DNA of 48,414 bases from Candidatus Eisenbergiella pullistercoris (GTDB lineage Bacteria; Bacillota; Clostridia; Lachnospirales; Lachnospiraceae). The stretch is from assembly GCA_019115665.1 (NCBI GenBank), contig DXDD01000145.1, positions 1 through 48,414 on the forward strand, in the 5' to 3' direction. Each line of letters starts with the position of its first letter. The stretch's first letter is position 1. The position numbers and the translations under genes were made by a program. Below, piece by piece: positions 14,555-23,111 of the stretch. The notes below the pieces were generated by a model that searched no databases, had not been told where the DNA came from, and worked only from the letters and a program-made list of their open reading frames with translations.

Positions 14555-16315
14555 TCAGCCGTCCGACGGCCGGAAGCCCGCGCGCAGGTTCCCCTTCTCC
14601 CGAAGCTCGATGTCCTGCACCCGGGGAGCGGAAGGGAACTTGTCATAGCCGATCTTCCCGCCGTCCGCGGGGACATAAACCGTGATCCCGTCCAGCTCCC
14701 AGGCCACCGCCTCATATTCTCCGTAGCCCTGCTGTCTGACATAATACGGCTGCCCCGCTGAGGAGCGCACCGCCGCGGAAAGATCCGCCGCCTTGTACAG
14801 CAGGAAAACGCCCGCGCACAGCAGGAAAACGCTCCTGGCCGCTCCGGTCCCGCGTTCTCTGCCTCCTCCGGCCGTTCCGCCCATCCGCGCGTTCCGCATT
14901 CCGGCCTTTTCTCCGCCGGACGCTGTCAGGAAGCAGAACCAGAAACCCGCGGTTCCCGCCGGAAGGGCGATCACATAAGCGTAGCCGTAACGAACAAGAG
15001 GCGCGGAGAACTGCCAGAACAGGTAGCCGATGAGAAGGACCGCGCCGTACAGAAGCCAGTCCCGGCCCAAAAAGCTGCTTCCTTTCCTTCTCCGTTTCCA
15101 TGCCCCTGCGGCGCAGATAACCAGCGATGCCGCGTCCGCCGCGGCGCACAGGACGCAGGAGACAATCCACAGCTTTTCCATGCCGCGCAGCCGCGAAAAC
15201 CAGTTCCCTGCCCATCCGGCAAACGGCGTGTCATACAGATTCACATCGTACAGCCCTCTGGCGAAGACCTGGATCTCTTTGGCGTCCGAATCCGCATACC
15301 CCTTCTCCATCTTCCAGTCCACAGAAAACAGATCCACGAAGGTAAACGGATAAAACAGCCAGCCGGAGATCAGCACGCCCCGGATCATCCAGGGCAGACA
15401 GATCAAAAGCCCCAGCCCGAGATACAGGCCGATCTGCCTCCATTTTTTCCCGGCCAGCAGCATCGCCGCCGGCTTCAGCGCCAGCGCAAGAAGCACCGCC
15501 GCCGAAAGCTTCACGGTCACCGTAAAGACCAGAAGCAGGGACAGCAGCGCGTAGGGCGCAGCGTTTTTTTCGCCCGCCTCCAGTTCGTCCAGCCAGGCGG
15601 TCAGCACATAAAATACCAGCAGCATGGCGAAATAATCCGTGGCCGGGGAAACGATCTCCCCGAAGAGGACCGTCAGATAATAAACCGCTCCCAGCCGCAT
15701 GAAATCCGAGATCCGGACCCGTCTTCCCGTCCCCAGCGTCAGAAGCCCGCAGACGCACTGGATGGCGACGGCCAGAGCCAAAAAGCCCTGCGCCGCATGC
15801 ACGGGCTGGCCGAACAGCCATTTCATGGAAAAAAGGGCGCAGAGCGCGAAGGCCGCGCTGTTATAGGCAAATCTGCTGTGCAGGTTTCCCAGCCCCGGCG
15901 CCACGCCGTATTCCTCGATCCAGCGGATCGCCTGCGCATGGTACAGATCCGTATCCACATGCAGAAAGCCCCGGGACGTGCCGTATGCCAGAAGCAGCGT
16001 CAGAGCGGCCAGGAGCAGGAGCTTCGGCCGGGACAGTTCTTTCCGCCGCAGCCTCCAGAACTCCGCCAGCCTTTTTCGCAGGAGAACCGCCGATAAAACG
16101 CAGAAAAGGGCAAGAAGCAGATTCGCCCCCGCCCCCACGCCGCCGAACAGGCTGAAAACCTGCGCGTATCCCGTAAGCGCCGCCAGCCCGGCCATCCATA
16201 CGCCGGTTACTCTCTTCGGCCGGTATCCCAGCCTTTCAAAAGGCGCAAGGAAGACAAAGCCCGTCAGGAAAGCCGTTATTGAAAGCCAGCACCAGTTCAG
16301 CAGCACATAAAGCAT
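14555..16315 (-). CDS. Large multi-span membrane protein, probable GT-C-type or LIC_10190-like
   Basis: A 586-residue integral membrane protein with about twelve hydrophobic segments, starting MLYVLLNWCWLSITAFLTGF. The loop HVDTDLYHAQAIRWIEEYG (about residues 105-123) contains acidic and histidine residues where GT-C transferases place their catalytic loop, and NLHSRFAYNSAAFA follows. The C-terminal 100 residues form a soluble region. The overall look resembles LIC_10190-type membrane proteins of capsule clusters; I am not certain of the family. It lies between gmd and manC, so a role in assembling or modifying the polysaccharide is likely. The start at 16315 is preferred over an upstream ATG because GGAGGA precedes it and the hydrophobic start fits. 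Confidence 0.7.
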   Translation of the reverse strand: MLYVLLNWCWLSITAFLTGFVFLAPFERLGYRPKRVTGVWMAGLAALTGYAQVFSLFGGVGAGANLLLALFCVLSAVLLRKRLAEFWRLRRKELSRPKLLLLAALTLLLAYGTSRGFLHVDTDLYHAQAIRWIEEYGVAPGLGNLHSRFAYNSAAFALCALFSMKWLFGQPVHAAQGFLALAVAIQCVCGLLTLGTGRRVRISDFMRLGAVYYLTVLFGEIVSPATDYFAMLLVFYVLTAWLDELEAGEKNAAPYALLSLLLVFTVTVKLSAAVLLALALKPAAMLLAGKKWRQIGLYLGLGLLICLPWMIRGVLISGWLFYPFTFVDLFSVDWKMEKGYADSDAKEIQVFARGLYDVNLYDTPFAGWAGNWFSRLRGMEKLWIVSCVLCAAADAASLVICAAGAWKRRRKGSSFLGRDWLLYGAVLLIGYLFWQFSAPLVRYGYAYVIALPAGTAGFWFCFLTASGGEKAGMRNARMGGTAGGGRERGTGAARSVFLLCAGVFLLYKAADLSAAVRSSAGQPYYVRQQGYGEYEAVAWELDGITVYVPADGGKIGYDKFPSAPRVQDIELREKGNLRAGFRPSDG

Positions 16316-16332
16316 GTTCCGTTTTTTCCTCC

Positions 16333-16367
16333 GCGCCGAAGCGCCCGGCGCTGCGGGCATGCAGCGC
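16333..16367. repeat. Two short hairpins between gmd and the membrane protein gene
   Basis: GCGC-cgaa-GCGC (16333-16344) is followed by GCGCTGC (16348-16354) and GCAGCGC (16361-16367) with a 6-nt loop. They lie just upstream of the ribosome site of the gene starting at 16315, the same placement as the larger hairpin arrays in this window. No T-tract follows. Confidence 0.55.
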
Positions 16368-16386
16368 TCCGGCGGTCCTTCGGCAG

Positions 16387-17457
16387 TTACTTCCGATTTC
16401 TGTTCTTATATTCCTCGCAGCTCATTCCGGCCACCGCCTTCATGTCCGCGTTCATCATCATGGCCACAAGGCCCCTGAAGTCCACCCTGCGCTTCCAGCC
16501 AAGCTCCCGCTCCGCCTTTTCGCAGTTGCCCCAGAGGAATTCCACCTCCGCAGGGCGGTAGAACTCCGGATTCACATCCACCAGAAGACGCCCCGTATCG
16601 GAATCGTAGCCCTTTTCCCATACGCCCTCGCCTTCCCAGCGGACGGTGATCCCCACCTCGGCGAAAGCGGCCTCCACGAATTCCCGCACCGTGTGCGTCT
16701 CGTTGGTGGCGAGCACATAATCTCCGGGCTTCTCATGCTGCAGCATCAGCCACATGCCTTCCACATAATCTCCCGCGAAGCCCCAGTCTCTCTTGGCGTT
16801 CATGTTGCCCAGAGAAAGCTTTTCCTGTCTGCCCGCCAGAATATTCGCGATGGCCAGGGTGATCTTTCTGGTCACGAAATTCTCGCCTCTTCTGGGAGAC
16901 TCATGATTGAACAGGATCCCGTTGCAGGCGAACATGTTATAGGATTCCCGGTAATTTACGGTGATCCAGTAGGAATACAGCTTCGCCACACCGTAAGGGC
17001 TCTTGGGATAGAAGGGCGTCTTCTCGCTCTGAGGCGCGGTCTCCGGCAGTCCGCCGAACAGCTCGGAGGTGGACGCCTGATAGAAACGGCAGGGACCGCC
17101 GTTGATGCGGATCGCCTCCAGCAGCTTGAGGGTGCTGATGCCCGTAGCGTCCGCCGTATATTCCGGCACCTCGAAGGAAATTCCCACATGGGACTGAGCC
17201 GCCAGGTTATAAACCTCCGTCGGCTTGATCTCCGCCATCAGCCGCATCAGGCCGCTGGAATCCGTGGTATCCGCGTAGTGCAGGAAAAACTTGACATTAT
17301 TATAGGGGGAATGGAGCAGATGGTCAATCCTTGCCGTCACGGAAATGCTGTGCCGTCTTACAAGACCGTGCACCTCGTATCCCTTTTCCAGAAGAAATTC
17401 CGCAAGATAGGAACCGTCCTGTCCGTTTACGCCTGTTATCAGAGCCACATTTTTCAT
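16387..17457 (-). CDS. gmd: GDP-mannose 4,6-dehydratase
   Basis: Converts GDP-mannose to GDP-4-keto-6-deoxymannose, precursor of GDP-fucose, GDP-rhamnose or related sugars. The 356-residue SDR enzyme has the NADP-binding start [19 protein letters not shown], then [32 protein letters not shown], the catalytic [10 protein letters not shown] and [13 protein letters not shown], all Gmd hallmarks. It is the first gene of the cluster, 53 bp downstream of a good -10 box. The chosen ATG follows AAAGGAG; an upstream ATG in the same frame lies before the promoter and was discarded. No GDP-fucose synthase or GDP-4-keto-6-deoxymannose reductase is visible in the window. Confidence 0.95.
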   Translation of the reverse strand: MKNVALITGVNGQDGSYLAEFLLEKGYEVHGLVRRHSISVTARIDHLLHSPYNNVKFFLHYADTTDSSGLMRLMAEIKPTEVYNLAAQSHVGISFEVPEYTADATGISTLKLLEAIRINGGPCRFYQASTSELFGGLPETAPQSEKTPFYPKSPYGVAKLYSYWITVNYRESYNMFACNGILFNHESPRRGENFVTRKITLAIANILAGRQEKLSLGNMNAKRDWGFAGDYVEGMWLMLQHEKPGDYVLATNETHTVREFVEAAFAEVGITVRWEGEGVWEKGYDSDTGRLLVDVNPEFYRPAEVEFLWGNCEKAERELGWKRRVDFRGLVAMMMNADMKAVAGMSCEEYKNRNRK

Positions 17458-17509
17458 ATTTTTTATTCTCCTTTCCGAAGCATTTCTCTCTGCCGTTAAG
17501 CCATTGCCC

Positions 17510-17538
17510 ACTATATCATGCCGGATTCCTGCTGACAA
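17510..17538 (-). promoter_or_regulatory. Promoter of the polysaccharide cluster (gmd)
   Basis: On the minus strand TTGTCA (17538-17533) and TATAGT (17515-17510) are separated by exactly 17 bp, each one mismatch from consensus. The expected start point leaves a leader of about 45 nt before the gmd ATG. The divergent AraC gene's promoter lies about 30 bp away on the other strand. Confidence 0.65.
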
Positions 17539-17543
17539 TTTAT

Positions 17544-17577
17544 TATATTGCCGACAAATGGGAATATATTGCTATCA
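17544..17577 (+). promoter_or_regulatory. Candidate AraC-type operator: 21-bp-spaced direct repeats
   Basis: TATATTGCCGACA (17544-17556) and TATATTGCTATCA (17565-17577) agree at 10 of 13 positions and start exactly 21 bp apart, two turns of the helix. Direct repeats with this spacing are typical for AraC-family regulators. The pair lies just upstream of the gmd -35 box, and the second copy covers the -35 box of the AraC gene itself, so one protein could activate the cluster and repress its own gene. Confidence 0.5.
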
Positions 17578-17597
17578 GTCTCCTTTTGCAGTATAAT
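17569..17597 (+). promoter_or_regulatory. Promoter of the AraC-family gene
   Basis: TTGCTA (17569-17574), 17 bp spacer, perfect TATAAT (17592-17597). The -10 box ends 59 bp before the ATG at 17657. The -35 box overlaps one of the direct repeats described for 17544-17577. Confidence 0.65.
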
Positions 17598-17656
17598 AGA
17601 AAAAACCGTGCAGAAAGCGGGAAAATGCACGCCCCTTTTCTGCGGAAAGGAACCGG

Positions 17657-18493
17657 ATGGCAAAATCTGTATCGGACCGGGTGCTGGCGACCCCCTCCGC
17701 TCACGCAAGAGCCCGTTACCTTTACGTCCAGGAGATCGGCACCCTGACCTCCATGGAACCCCATATCAGCTCCCGCGAGAACCTGAGCTCCTATCTCTTC
17801 CTGACGGTGCGCCGGGGCGAAGGCTATCTGACCTACCGGGGGAAACGGCATTTCATCAAGACCGGCGACTGCGTCTACATCAACTGCCGCAACCAGTACG
17901 CCCATGAAAGCACGGCGGAGCATCCCTGGACGCTGATGTGGGTGCATTTCAACGGAAACGGGGCGGACGATTTCTATCAGACCTACCAGGAGCAGGAGCG
18001 CGGCTCCATTTTCCATCCGCCGGATCCGGCTCCCTTTACGGACAGTTTGACCGCTCTGTACAGTCTGATGCATGAAAAGCCTTCCCTGATGGAGCTGTAC
18101 GCCCACCGCTATCTGACGGACCTGATCACCCTCTGCTTTACGGGAGGGCGTCCGGAAGCCGGGCAGGAGGATTCCGTCTCTCCCAAGCTGCTTTCCGTCC
18201 GGCAGTATCTGGAAGAGCATTACATGGAAAAAATCACTCTGGAGGAGCTGTCCTCGCGCTTTTTTATCAGCAAATATCACCTCTCCAGAGAATATAAAAA
18301 GCATTACGGCATCACCATCGGAAATGACCTGACCGCGCGAAGGCTGTCCCACGCCAAATCGCTCCTGCGCTTTTCGGACGGCTCCATCGAAGGGATCGCC
18401 GCCGCCTGCGGCTTTTCCGATGCAGGCTACTTCATCAAGGTCTTCCGGAGGTCGGAGGGAATGACCCCTCTGGAATACCGCCGGAAATGGTAA
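17657..18493 (+). CDS. AraC-family transcriptional regulator
   Basis: The 278-residue protein joins an N-terminal cupin-like sensor domain (SYLFLTVRRGEGYLTYRGKR, then DCVYINCRNQYAHES and LMWVHFNG) to a C-terminal double helix-turn-helix (about 175-278). The latter includes LEELSSRFFISKYHLSREY, IEGIAAACGFSDAGYFIKVF and the terminal FRRSEGMTPLEYRRKW, standard for the family. The ligand is probably a sugar or oligosaccharide but is not known. It is transcribed away from gmd across a 199-bp control region and is followed 75 bp later by a membrane-protein gene on the same strand, so it is a good candidate for controlling the polysaccharide cluster. An AAAGGA ribosome site precedes the ATG. Confidence 0.93.
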   Translation: MAKSVSDRVLATPSAHARARYLYVQEIGTLTSMEPHISSRENLSSYLFLTVRRGEGYLTYRGKRHFIKTGDCVYINCRNQYAHESTAEHPWTLMWVHFNGNGADDFYQTYQEQERGSIFHPPDPAPFTDSLTALYSLMHEKPSLMELYAHRYLTDLITLCFTGGRPEAGQEDSVSPKLLSVRQYLEEHYMEKITLEELSSRFFISKYHLSREYKKHYGITIGNDLTARRLSHAKSLLRFSDGSIEGIAAACGFSDAGYFIKVFRRSEGMTPLEYRRKW

Positions 18494-18568
18494 ACTGCAG
18501 GAAATGGCAAAACGACGGAAAACGGCGGCCTTCTGCCCGCTAAAGGACCGCCGGGAAAGGAAGCTTTC

Positions 18569-20386
18569 ATGACTGGAAAAAGAAATCTGTGGAAAGTCGC
18601 CGCCGCGCTGGAGGCCTGGTTTTCCTCCTTCGCCCTCATCCGCGTCTGCGGGCTGGAAACGACCGGCATCTTTTCCCTCGTTTTCTTCTTTTTCTGCTTC
18701 CAGATCTTTCTTCTGGGAGCCGGCAGGGAACGGGAGGATCTCCTGACAAGGGACGGACACAGACTGGTGCTCTCCCTTTCCGCCGCAAAACGGCGGAAGG
18801 CTTCCGCAGCCCTCGGTCTGTTCTTTGCGCTCCTCTGCCCTGCATGCGAACGGGAAACGCTTACCGAAGGGCTGACCAGCCCTCTGTTTCAGGCCGTCAG
18901 CCTTCTGTTCTGCGCGGCCGGCTTCTTTTTTCTGTTTTTCCGGGGGCTCAGACTGCTCTTTTTTTATCTGGAAAAGCGGACGAAGCGCATCCTCGGCCTG
19001 AGAAATCCCAGCCTTCAGGATCAGAAGCTTCCCCGGCAGATGAAGCTTCTGATTCCGCTGATCCTGCTGTGCTGCTGGCTTCCCTGGTTTCTCTATCAGT
19101 TTCCCGGCGTCATGACGCCGGACAGCCTCAGCCAGTACAGTCAGGCCATGGGGCTTTCGCCCGGCAGCGATCATCATCCCTTTGCGCATACCCTGCTCAT
19201 CCGGCTGCTCCTTTCTCTGGGAACGGCGCTCTTTCACAATGTCTATGCGGCCATCGCCTGCTATACCGCCTTTCAGATGCTCCTGATGGCGGCGATCCTG
19301 TGCTATTGCCTGTGCATCCTGTACCGGTACGGCGCGGGCAAGAAGCTGTGCTTCCTTTTTCTGCTCTTCTACGCCTGCGTTCCCTATAACGGGAACTTCG
19401 CCGTGACGATGTGGAAGGACGTACTGTTTTCCGGCTTTCTGCTCCTGTTCGGCCTTTTTGTCTATCAGCTGCTCCACCTGTATTCTTCCGGAGAACGGCT
19501 GAAAAGAAAGCCGGGGCTTCTGATCCCGCTCCTGCTTTCCGGCCTGCTGGTCTGCCTTTTCCGTTCCAACGGCCTGTATCTGTTCCTGCTCACCCTTCCC
19601 TTTCTGGTACTCGGCCTGCGGCGGGAATGGAAGCTCCTGCTTCCGGGGCTGCTCCTTACGGCGGCGCTTGCCCTGTGCATCAAGGGGCCTGTCTATGACG
19701 CCCTCGGCGTGGCGAAGCCCGCCTTTTCCGAATCCCTCTCCATCCCCGCCCAGCAGATCGCCCGGGTGGTATATGAAGGGAGGGAGCTTACGCAGGAGCA
19801 GATCGATCTGCTGGATCGGACCGTGGACTACGATTCCATCGCGGCGTATTACCAGCCGGAGCTTTCCGATCCCGTCAAGGCTCTGATCCAGTACGGCGAT
19901 CCGGAATATCTGGACGCCCATAAGGGCGAATATCTGAAGCTGTGGCTCCGGCTCGGCCTGCGCTACCCTGCGGATTACTGGAACGCCTTCGTGGATCAGA
20001 CCCACGGCTACTGGTACCCCGGAAATCCGGGGCTTACCGTCAATGAAAGCATCTCCCCCAACGACCTGGGACTTTCCGGCCAGTCCGTTCTGGCAGGAAC
20101 GCCGGCCTGGAAGATCGCGGAGATCCTGAACAAGCTTTATACCATCTTTCCGCTTTACGGCCTTCTTTACAGCATCGGCTTTTTCACCTGGGCCGCCGTT
20201 TTCTGGTGCGCGAACTGCGCGCTGAACGGCAGGAAGAGAAACTGCCTCCTGTTCGTTCCGTTTTTTGCCCTGATCCTGACCCTCTGCCTGGCTACGCCCG
20301 TGGCCGCGGACCTGCGCTACGGCTACCCGCTGATCCTCTCCATGCCGCTGCTTCTGTGCGCCGGGCTGGAGGTTCCGATCAAATAG
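18569..20386 (+). CDS. DUF6020-like multi-span membrane protein
   Basis: A 605-residue membrane protein with about twelve spans. The conserved block FPGVMTPDSLSQYSQAMG, followed by DHHPFAHTLLIRLLLSLG and later PYNGNFAVTMWKDVLFS, matches the DUF6020 group. These have a GT-C-like layout with a large extracytoplasmic insert (here about residues 385-510). The family is often found beside surface-polysaccharide genes and is suspected to transfer sugars from polyprenyl donors; that role is unproven. It shares strand and spacing with the AraC-type gene before it and ends at a strong stem-loop terminator. The GtrB-like enzyme at 11807-12736 could supply its donor. Confidence 0.8.
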   Translation: MTGKRNLWKVAAALEAWFSSFALIRVCGLETTGIFSLVFFFFCFQIFLLGAGREREDLLTRDGHRLVLSLSAAKRRKASAALGLFFALLCPACERETLTEGLTSPLFQAVSLLFCAAGFFFLFFRGLRLLFFYLEKRTKRILGLRNPSLQDQKLPRQMKLLIPLILLCCWLPWFLYQFPGVMTPDSLSQYSQAMGLSPGSDHHPFAHTLLIRLLLSLGTALFHNVYAAIACYTAFQMLLMAAILCYCLCILYRYGAGKKLCFLFLLFYACVPYNGNFAVTMWKDVLFSGFLLLFGLFVYQLLHLYSSGERLKRKPGLLIPLLLSGLLVCLFRSNGLYLFLLTLPFLVLGLRREWKLLLPGLLLTAALALCIKGPVYDALGVAKPAFSESLSIPAQQIARVVYEGRELTQEQIDLLDRTVDYDSIAAYYQPELSDPVKALIQYGDPEYLDAHKGEYLKLWLRLGLRYPADYWNAFVDQTHGYWYPGNPGLTVNESISPNDLGLSGQSVLAGTPAWKIAEILNKLYTIFPLYGLLYSIGFFTWAAVFWCANCALNGRKRNCLLFVPFFALILTLCLATPVAADLRYGYPLILSMPLLLCAGLEVPIK

Positions 20387-20422
20387 AAATCTCTCTTCCC
20401 CTGTCCGGCCGCGCGGCGCAAA

Positions 20423-20466
20423 ACGGCGGCGTCCGGGAAAAATGCTCCCCCGGACGCCGCCGTTTC
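20423..20466. terminator. Probable bidirectional terminator between the DUF6020 gene and rfbD
   Basis: Perfect 15-bp arms, 20423-20437 (starts ACGGCGGCG) and 20449-20463 (ends CGCCGCCGT), with an 11-nt loop. TTT follows on the + strand, and AAA precedes it (TTT when read from rfbD on the minus strand). It lies between two convergent genes and could serve both. The T-tracts are short, so efficiency is uncertain. Confidence 0.7.
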
Positions 20467-20507
20467 TCGGGCCGTTTCTCTCAGAACAATACGCGCAGGC
20501 CGTTTTC

Positions 20508-21359
20508 TCAGCCCAGCTCTTTTTTCATATATTCCGCGATCGCGTCGTGCCAGTCCGCGAACATGAAATCCGTGGTCAGCTTGAACATCCGGTTTTCCAG
20601 AATGCTGTAGGCCGGACGCGGAGCAGGCGCGCCGTATTCTTCGGTGGTCACGTCCACAATCTGCGTTTTCTTTCCCGCCAGCTGCAGCACCTGTCTGGCA
20701 AAGTCCGCCCAGCAGCAGCTTCCCTCGCAGGTGGCGTGGAACAGTCCGTAATTCTCCGTGAACAGCAGCGCGTCGATGGCCTTCGCCAGCTCGGAAGCGC
20801 TGGTCGGAGAACCCACCTGATCGTTCACCACCGTGATTTTGTCATGCGTCTCGGAAAGCCGGAGCATGGTCCTGGCGAAATTCTTTCCATCCCCGTACAG
20901 CCATGCCGTGCGCAGGATGAAATAACGGTCCGCGAAGTCCTTCACGAAATTTTCTCCCGCAAGCTTGGTGCTTCCGTACGCGCTCTGAGGATCCACCGCA
21001 TCCGTCTCCACATAGGGCATTTCCCTGTTTTTCCCGTCAAATACATAATCCGTGGAAATATGCACCAGCTTCGCCCCCGTTTCCCGTGAAGCGATGGCCA
21101 GGTTTCTCGCGCCGATGGCGTTGATCTTAAAAGCGTTGTCATAATCGGTTTCGCATTTATCCACATTCGTATGGGCCGCACAGTTGATGATGGCATAGGG
21201 CTGCACCTGTCTGGCCAGCTCCATCACGCTGTCGATCCTCGTGATGTCCAGCTCTCCCACATCCGTATTCACAAGGCTCAGATCCTCTCTGCCCTGATAA
21301 AGCTGGTTCACCGCCCGTCCCAGCTGTCCGTTGCATCCGGTCACAATGATTTTCTTCAT
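20508..21359 (-). CDS. rfbD: dTDP-4-dehydrorhamnose reductase
   Basis: Last step of dTDP-L-rhamnose synthesis: NADPH reduction of dTDP-4-dehydrorhamnose. The 283-residue SDR protein has the nucleotide-binding start KKIIVTGCNGQLGRAVNQL, NCAAHTNVDKCETD, STDYVFDGKN, the catalytic YGSTKLAGE and RTAWLYGDGKNF. The ATG at 21359 follows GGAGGA and begins the conserved fold; the open frame continues 76 codons upstream without family similarity and is discarded. rfbA, rfbB and rfbC are not in the window, so the rest of the pathway must lie elsewhere. It is convergent with the DUF6020 gene and divergent from the DUF3048 gene. Confidence 0.93.
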   Translation of the reverse strand: MKKIIVTGCNGQLGRAVNQLYQGREDLSLVNTDVGELDITRIDSVMELARQVQPYAIINCAAHTNVDKCETDYDNAFKINAIGARNLAIASRETGAKLVHISTDYVFDGKNREMPYVETDAVDPQSAYGSTKLAGENFVKDFADRYFILRTAWLYGDGKNFARTMLRLSETHDKITVVNDQVGSPTSASELAKAIDALLFTENYGLFHATCEGSCCWADFARQVLQLAGKKTQIVDVTTEEYGAPAPRPAYSILENRMFKLTTDFMFADWHDAIAEYMKKELG

Positions 21360-21770
21360 GGCTTCCTCCGTCTCACGCTCCTGAAATTTTCCGCGGCAGA
21401 AACAGTTCTCCATCCGCAGGATTTTTGACGTTTCCCCGCCTTCCGGCAGGCTCTGCTTTATTCTATCACACCTTCTGACGCTTTGCCATGAAATTTTCAG
21501 CCCAGGGGGCGGACGGCGTCCGCGTATGATTACGGTTCGCTCCCTGCCATTCGCAAACCCGCGCTTCGCGCTTTCTCCGGCTTCCAAATCTTAATTTTTC
21601 TTAATTTTCTGCAAATCCACATTTTCCATAGTGACAACCGCCCTTTCGGTAGACTATAATAGAAAACAGCGTCGGCGGCCAGAGCCGCCTTAGCATCTGC
21701 AGCGGTCCGTTTTTCTGCGCTGTTTTTGCCCGCCGGTGCGGACCGATTTTCAGGAAAGAGAGGTATACAG
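21360..21770. other. Divergent intergenic region between rfbD and the DUF3048 gene
   Basis: This 411-bp stretch has no convincing gene. On the minus strand a possible -10 (TAGAAT, 21465-21460) for rfbD has only a poor -35. Around 21571-21581 there is a small GCGC-ttc-GCGC hairpin. AT-rich sequence at 21590-21635 precedes the + strand promoter listed separately. The 110 bp from that promoter to the ATG contain no recognisable riboswitch or protein-binding motif. Confidence 0.5.
21631..21660 (+). promoter_or_regulatory. Promoter of the DUF3048 lipoprotein gene
   Basis: GTGACA (21631-21636), 18-bp spacer, perfect TATAAT (21655-21660). The expected transcript would carry a leader of about 100 nt before the ATG at 21771. 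Confidence 0.55.
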
Positions 21771-22925
21771 ATGAAAAAACTGAGCGTAATGCTTTTGCTT
21801 GGCCTTTCCGCCGTCATGCTCCTTGCCGGCTGCGGGAAAAAGGAAACCGTTCCGGAGGAGGTTCCGTCCATAACCGGCGAGACCATTCCGGAAAGCGTCC
21901 CCGCCGAGACGGAGACGGAAACGGAAACAGCGGCGGAGGACGTTCCGCCCCAGGAGGGCATGGTGCGCAGCACTCTGACCAACGAATGGATCGACGGCGC
22001 GATCGCCGACCAGCGGCCCATCGCGGTCATGGTTCCCAACGATTCTCCCGCCCTTCCCCATTACAGCCTTTCCCGGGCCGATATTCTGTATGAATGCCAG
22101 GTGGAAGGAAACATCACCCGTCTGATGGCGGTGTTCAAGGACTGGGACAGAGAGGATATGACCAGGATCGGGAATGTGAGAAGCCTGCGCGATTATTATG
22201 CCTACTGGTCCTTTGAGTGGGATGCCATTCTTTTCCACTACGGCGGTCCCTATTACATTGAGGACGTGGTGGAGAAGAGCAGCACGGAAAATGTCACCGG
22301 AGCCGGCTACGGCGAATCCGGCAAAAAAGGACTCTTTGACGGCGCCTATTTCCGCTCCAACGACAGAAAGGCTCCCCAGAACGCCTATCTGAGCGCGGAG
22401 GGAGTGAATAAAGCCATCGAGCACTTCGGCTACTCCAAAACCTACCGGGAGGATTATTACAATCCGGACCACTTTAAATTTGCGTCCGAGTCCTCGCCGA
22501 ATACCCTGGAGCAGTACGAGAATTCCTTCGCCGTGAAGAAGATCGATATGTCCGCCTGCTATCCGATCTCCGACACCTATTTTGAATACAATGAAGAGGA
22601 CGGGCTGTTCTACCGCTACGAATACGGCGAGCCTCATGTGGACGCCGCCTTCGACAATCAGCAGCTTGCCTTCAAAAACGTTCTGGTTCAGTTCGCCTAT
22701 TATGAGCAGCGGGACGACAACGGCTACCTGGCCTTCCAGGTACACGACGATACCAAGGACGGCTACTTCTTCACCAACGGCCGCGGCATCCATGTTACCT
22801 GGGAGAAGACCGCGGACTACGAGCCCACCAGATACTATGACGACAATGGAAATGAAATCGAACTCAACACCGGAAAGACCATGATCTGCATCGTGGAGGA
22901 CGGGGACGAGTTCGGGTATGACTGA
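21771..22925 (+). CDS. DUF3048 (YerB-type) lipoprotein
   Basis: A 384-residue exported lipoprotein. MKKLSVMLLLGLSAVMLLAGC gives a signal peptide ending in a lipobox (LLAGC), so it should be anchored on the outer face of the membrane. An acidic threonine-rich linker (ETETETET, encoded by a 6-bp DNA repeat) follows. The two DUF3048 subdomains then run from RPIAVMVPNDSPALPHYSLS through ADILYECQVEGNITRLMAVF and RIGNVRSLRDYYAYW to GRGIHVTWEKTADYEPTRYY. The family resembles Bacillus YerB; its role is not established, with envelope homeostasis suspected. A longer frame starting at 21726 is rejected because the lipobox fits the inner ATG, which follows GAGAGG. Confidence 0.9.
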   Translation: MKKLSVMLLLGLSAVMLLAGCGKKETVPEEVPSITGETIPESVPAETETETETAAEDVPPQEGMVRSTLTNEWIDGAIADQRPIAVMVPNDSPALPHYSLSRADILYECQVEGNITRLMAVFKDWDREDMTRIGNVRSLRDYYAYWSFEWDAILFHYGGPYYIEDVVEKSSTENVTGAGYGESGKKGLFDGAYFRSNDRKAPQNAYLSAEGVNKAIEHFGYSKTYREDYYNPDHFKFASESSPNTLEQYENSFAVKKIDMSACYPISDTYFEYNEEDGLFYRYEYGEPHVDAAFDNQQLAFKNVLVQFAYYEQRDDNGYLAFQVHDDTKDGYFFTNGRGIHVTWEKTADYEPTRYYDDNGNEIELNTGKTMICIVEDGDEFGYD

Positions 22926-22988
22926 ACGGATATGACGGAACAGGGACGACCGGACAGATAATGACCGGCGAAACGCTTTACGCAGAAT

Positions 22989-23036
22989 GGGGCTGTCAGG
23001 CGCCGTATGATCACGGCGCCTGGCAGCCCCTCTTTT
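22989..23036 (+). terminator. Rho-independent terminator after the DUF3048 gene
   Basis: Arms at 22989-23006 (GGGGCTGTCAGGCGCCGT) and 23013-23030 form an 18-bp stem with one mismatch and a 6-nt loop, followed by TCTTTT. It lies 63 bp after the stop. On the minus strand, where leuA ends at 23112, only a few T follow the stem, so it may be a weaker terminator for leuA. Confidence 0.8.
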
Positions 23037-23111
23037 CTCCGGCCGTGCCGGACAGGCTCCTGCCCATCCGGCTGCCCCACATATATGCCTCAGCATTTTT
23101 CATCCGATCTT

